From contig CM076261.1 of assembly GCA_038380795.1 (NCBI GenBank), positions 5,524,556 to 5,588,555 of the forward strand: DNA of 64,000 nucleotides, in the 5' to 3' direction. Below the pieces are notes generated by a model. It saw nothing but the letters and a program-made list of their open reading frames with translations, was not told the origin of the DNA and did not search any database. Position 1 is the stretch's first letter; the number at the start of each line of letters is the position of its first letter. Of this stretch, positions 23,940 through 64,000 are shown in pieces. This DNA comes from Pyrocephalus nanus. Lineage: Eukaryota > Chordata > Aves > Passeriformes > Tyrannidae. The position numbers were made by a program, and so were the translations under genes.

Positions 23940-26075
23940 AGAATAAACAAGAGTAAGATTATGAATTCAGCAAGCAAGATTATGACCATGGACTTCAGAA
24001 GAGCTAACTTAAACCTCTTTATGGATCTTCTTGGAAGAATCCCATGGGAGCAGGCCCTGCAGTTAAGAGGTATCCAAGAGCATTTGTCGATATTCAAGGA
24101 TCACTTGATCCAAGCTCAAGAATAATGCATCTCAGTGAGGGAGAAATAAGGCCAAGGACACAAGAAACCTCTGTGAATGAATAAAGAATTCGTGTCGTTA
24201 CTTAAGTACAAGGAGATGGAAGTAGGATGAGGCTATTTGGAGTGAATATAGAGAGGTGGTCAGAGTGAGCAGAAATTAGACTGGGAAGGCCAAGGCCTAT
24301 CTAGAATCAAATCTGGCCAAGGATGTAAAGGATAAAAAAATAGTGCTTTTTCAAATACATAAATAACAAAAGGAAAACAAAGGATAATGTGGGCCCAATA
24401 GTTAACAGGGAGAGGACCCTGATAACAGAGGACACAGAGAAAGCAGAGTTATTTAACGCCTTCTTTGCATTGGTCTTCACTGATAAGACCAGCCTATCTT
24501 CTATGGATTCATTAGCTGAAAAGGGTGCTGAGTGAGGGACTTTCACTGCAAACACCTAAACAAATTCAACATCCACAAGTCCATAGGTCTTGACGGGATG
24601 CATCCAAGTGCCGAGAGCGCTGATGGACATCATAGCCAGGCCAATCATGATCATCTTTGAAAGGTCATGGAGATCAGAAGAGGTGCCTGAGAACTGGAAG
24701 AAAGCAAATGCCACCTTGGTCTTCAAAACAGGCAAGGAGGAGGATCCAGGGAACTAGCAGCCAGTCAGCCTCATCTCAATCTCTGGAAAGGAGATGGAGT
24801 GCCATATTCTGGAGGCTGTCCCTACCCACATGAAAGACAAGGTGATCTGGAGTAGTCAAGAAGGGCTCACTAAAGGTAAGTCATGTTTTACCAACCTGAT
24901 GGCCTTTTACAATGAAACAACTACCTGGATGGATGAAGGGAGAGCAGTGGATATTGTCTACCTTGATGTCAGCAAGACTTTTGACACTGTGTCTCACAAC
25001 ATCCTCATAGGCAAAGTCAAGAAGTGTGGGTTGGATGAGAGGACAGTGGGGTGGATTGTGAACTGGGTAAGTGGCAGATCCCAGAGGGTCATAACTGGTG
25101 GCACAGGGTCTAGTTGGGGACCTGTCACTAGTGGTGTCCCCCAATGTTTAATACTGGGATCGATTTTGTTTGACGTATTCATCAGTGACTTGCCTGAGGG
25201 CATGGAGTGCCTACTCAGTGGGTTTGCTGATGGTACAAAACAGGGAGAAGTGACTGAAACCCCACAGTGCTGTGCAGCCCTTTGGAGGGACCTTGACAGG
25301 TTGGAGAAATGGGCAGAGAACCTTCTGAAATTCTACAAAGGCAAGTGCACCTGGAGAAGAATAACCACAGGTACCAGTACAGGCTGGGGTCTGACCTGCT
25401 GGAAAGCAGCTCTGTGGAGAAGGACCTGGGGATCCTGGTAGACAACAAGCTGTCCATGAGCCAGCAGTGTGTACCTGTGGCCAAGATCAACAGAATCCTG
25501 GGAAGACCATTGCCAGTTGGTTGAGGGAGGTGATCCTGCCCCTCTGCTCAGCACTGTTAAGGCCACTCCGGAGTGCTGTGTCCAGTTCTGGGATCCTCCG
25601 TACAAGAGGGACAGGGAGCTCCTGGAGCACATCCAGAAGAGGGCTACAAGGATGGTCAGTGATCTGGAGCATCTCTTTTACAAGGAAAGGCTGAGGGAGC
25701 TGGCCCTGTTCAGTCTCGAAAAGAGATGAAAATGAGAGGGGAGCTCATCAATGTATGGAAATATCTGAAGCGAGGGTGTCCAGAAGATGGAGCCAGGCTC
25801 TTCTCGGTGGTGCCAAGCAATAGGAGAGAGGCAACAGAAACTTATGCACAAGGATGTCCACATGAATGTGAGGAAGAACTTCTTTACTGTGCAGGTGACC
25901 GAGCATTAGAACAGACTGCCCAGAGAGGTTGTGGAGTCTCCCTCACTGAAGGTATTCCAGAACTGTCTGAATGGAATCCTGTGCCATGTGCTCTGGGATA
26001 ACCCAGACTGAGCAGGGGAGGTTGGACCGGATGACTCGATGCGATCCCTTCCAACCTCACTGATTCCGTGAAACA
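23940..26075 (+). mobile_element. CR1 LINE, 2.1 kb 5'-truncated copy spanning the ORF2 linker, reverse transcriptase and 3' tail
   Basis: In order: DLLGRIPWEQAL and IFKDHLIQAQE from the region between endonuclease and reverse transcriptase, then the RT stretch LTKGKSCFTNLMAFYNETT and TSGVPQCLILGSILFDVF. The RT active site reads FADGTKQ at 25223-25243 where the CR1 family has FADD, so one catalytic Asp is lost. The C-terminal parts VILPLCSALLRPL and ERLRELALFSLEKR follow in shifted frames. The tail ends at TTCCAACCTCACTGATTCCG. The 215-codon open frame at 24794-25441 is this RT remnant, not a host gene. The copy is dead but comparatively well preserved, and it ends about 95 bp before the SMCHD1 promoter minisatellite. 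Confidence 0.92.
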
Positions 26076-26168
26076 ACAACGTCGGGATCTGGATTCAGCT
26101 TAAGGCACACGAAGCGGGACTTCACGCCTGCGGGCCAAAGCCGAAATGCCGCACCCACGGCGAGGTCC

Positions 26169-26328
26169 AGCCCCTCGCTGTCACAGCCCCTCGCTGTCGC
26201 AGCCCCTCGCTGTCAGAGCCCCTCGCTGTCACAGCCCCTCGCTGTCGCAGCCCCTCGCTGTCGCAGCCCCTCGCTGTCGCAGCCCCTCGCTGTCGCAGCC
26301 CCTCGCTGTCGCAGCCCCTCGCTGTCGC
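26169..26328. repeat. 16-bp minisatellite, 10 units, at the upstream edge of the CpG island
   Basis: Ten contiguous 16-bp units of the form AGCCCCTCGCTGTCNN. The last two bases vary (GC in most, AC or AG in three). Seven of the units carry GC and are identical, which implies recent expansion. Because 16 is not a multiple of three and the unit lacks stops, artefactual open frames arise on both strands. Confidence 0.97.
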
Positions 26329-26812
26329 GGCGGGCACGTGCCGGGCCGGTGACGGGAGCGCCGCGGGGGGCCCCGCGCGCCGGGCCGGTGTCGGCACGCG
26401 ATCCCACCGCGCGGCCCGCCCGCGCCTCCCGCGCCAGGCACCGGGGGAGCAGCCCCGGCCACCGCCCCCGCCCCGCCCCGCCCGGCGGCGGAAGTGGCGC
26501 CAGGCGGCGGGCACCAAAACGTTCCGAGGTCGCGCCGCCAAAGCGGCGCTTTCGGCTCCAGGCCGCTCCCGCCCACGTGACCCCATCCCGGACCGAGGGC
26601 AGCGCAGCCGCTTTCCTTTCTTCCCTTCTCTCCCTCCCCTCCCCTTCCGGGCCTCCGCAGCGCCTCCTGCCCGGGCCTCCCGCCTGGCTCCGCCTCCTCC
26701 TTTCGCCGGCCGGGTCGCGCTGCGCCAGAAGGGGGCGCTCGCGGACGCGGCAGTCGGAGCCGCTGGCGCCGCCATCGCAGCGGGACGGTTTCCGTCCGCT
26801 CGGCTCCCCAAC

Positions 26813-63625
<36,813 letters not shown>

Positions 63626-63851
63626 GTGAGTATTTGCATATTCTTCCATTTCTTTTAAGATACATTTCTTTTTCTTTGCAGTCCTGTTCTGTATACAGAT
63701 GTCAGCAAGAGTAAATGATCTGTAACTATTTTAATATAAAAAAAAAGGTTTATATTCTTATTCATGGAAAGATGATCAGGCTTCTCTAATGGCCATTTTA
63801 CAATTCTGGAGTTACTCTGATAAAATTTGGCTCTTAGTTTGTACATTGGGA

Positions 63852-64000
63852 CAGATTTCCCAGAGAGTTTGTGGAGTCTCTGTAATTGGAGATAAGCAGA
63901 AGCTGCTTGGCTGCAGCTGGCTCTAGGTTGCCCTACTTGACCAGAGGCTTTGGACCAGGTGACATCCAGAGATCCTGTCCAACCTCAGCCACTCTGTGAT
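63852..64000 (+). mobile_element. CR1 LINE 3' end fragment at the right edge
   Basis: Reads CAGAGAGTTTGTGGAGTCTC, CTGGCTCTAGGTTGCCCTAC and CTGTCCAACCTCAGCCACTC, ending in CTGTGAT at the window boundary. It is a 5'-truncated CR1 tail in intron 27 of SMCHD1. Confidence 0.87.

Noticed and set aside
23676..24125. 149-codon open frame as a host gene
   Set aside because: Its C-terminal third is CR1 ORF2 and its N-terminal part is unrelated AT-rich sequence, so it is a chance fusion across a CR1 5' truncation point.
24794..25441. 215-codon open frame as a host gene
   Set aside because: It is the reverse-transcriptase remnant of a CR1 LINE with a damaged active site and frameshifts on both sides.
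26169..26328. Regular repeats suggesting a CRISPR array
   Set aside because: The units are directly contiguous with no unique spacers, and the genome is vertebrate, so this is a minisatellite.

Overview
This is a vertebrate genomic window, almost certainly avian. It is AT-rich with long introns, and its interspersed repeats are dominated by CR1-type LINE fragments of the kind that fills bird genomes. A degraded bird-type endogenous-retrovirus LTR is also present. The sequence alone does not give the species. There is no bacterial, phage or plasmid content. All gene calls come from reading exon-intron structure directly (GT/AG boundaries, phase continuity) and recognising the encoded proteins.

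Layout. (1) 1-12,704: the 3' part of NDC80 (HEC1, kinetochore protein) on the + strand, 15 coding exons. It starts inside an exon for the N-terminal tail, so the start codon lies upstream of the window, and it ends at a TAA. The visible exons join into one frame of 1,800 nt (599 codons plus stop). (2) 12,705-26,150: intergenic DNA with candidate poly(A) signals, CR1 fragments (one antisense near 15.8 kb, one sense at 22.3-23.3 kb, one 2.1 kb sense copy at 23.9-26.1 kb) and a possible LTR relic near 17.4-18.0 kb. (3) 26,150-27,500: a sharp CpG island with a ten-unit 16-bp minisatellite, GC boxes, an ETS-like site, E-boxes and YY1-like motifs. This is the SMCHD1 promoter. (4) 26,813-63,625: SMCHD1 on the + strand, coding exons 1-27, 3,511 nt of open frame (1,170 codons plus one base). 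The gene continues beyond the window. Its introns hold more CR1 copies, including a three-part nested cluster at 51.2-53.8 kb, and a CR1 3' end runs off the right edge.

The NDC80-SMCHD1 tandem order is the same as on human 18p11.32 (established knowledge). The proteins do not share a pathway: NDC80 couples kinetochores to spindle microtubules, while SMCHD1 is a GHKL-ATPase, SMC-like chromatin silencer.

I found no undescribed multi-gene system. The points most worth a second look are a decayed tandem copy of SMCHD1 exon 19 about 665 bp upstream of the real exon, with an in-frame stop; a GC-AG intron after SMCHD1 exon 25; the minisatellite and 2.1 kb CR1 abutting the SMCHD1 CpG island; and the nested CR1 cluster, in which one copy has lost its 3' end.
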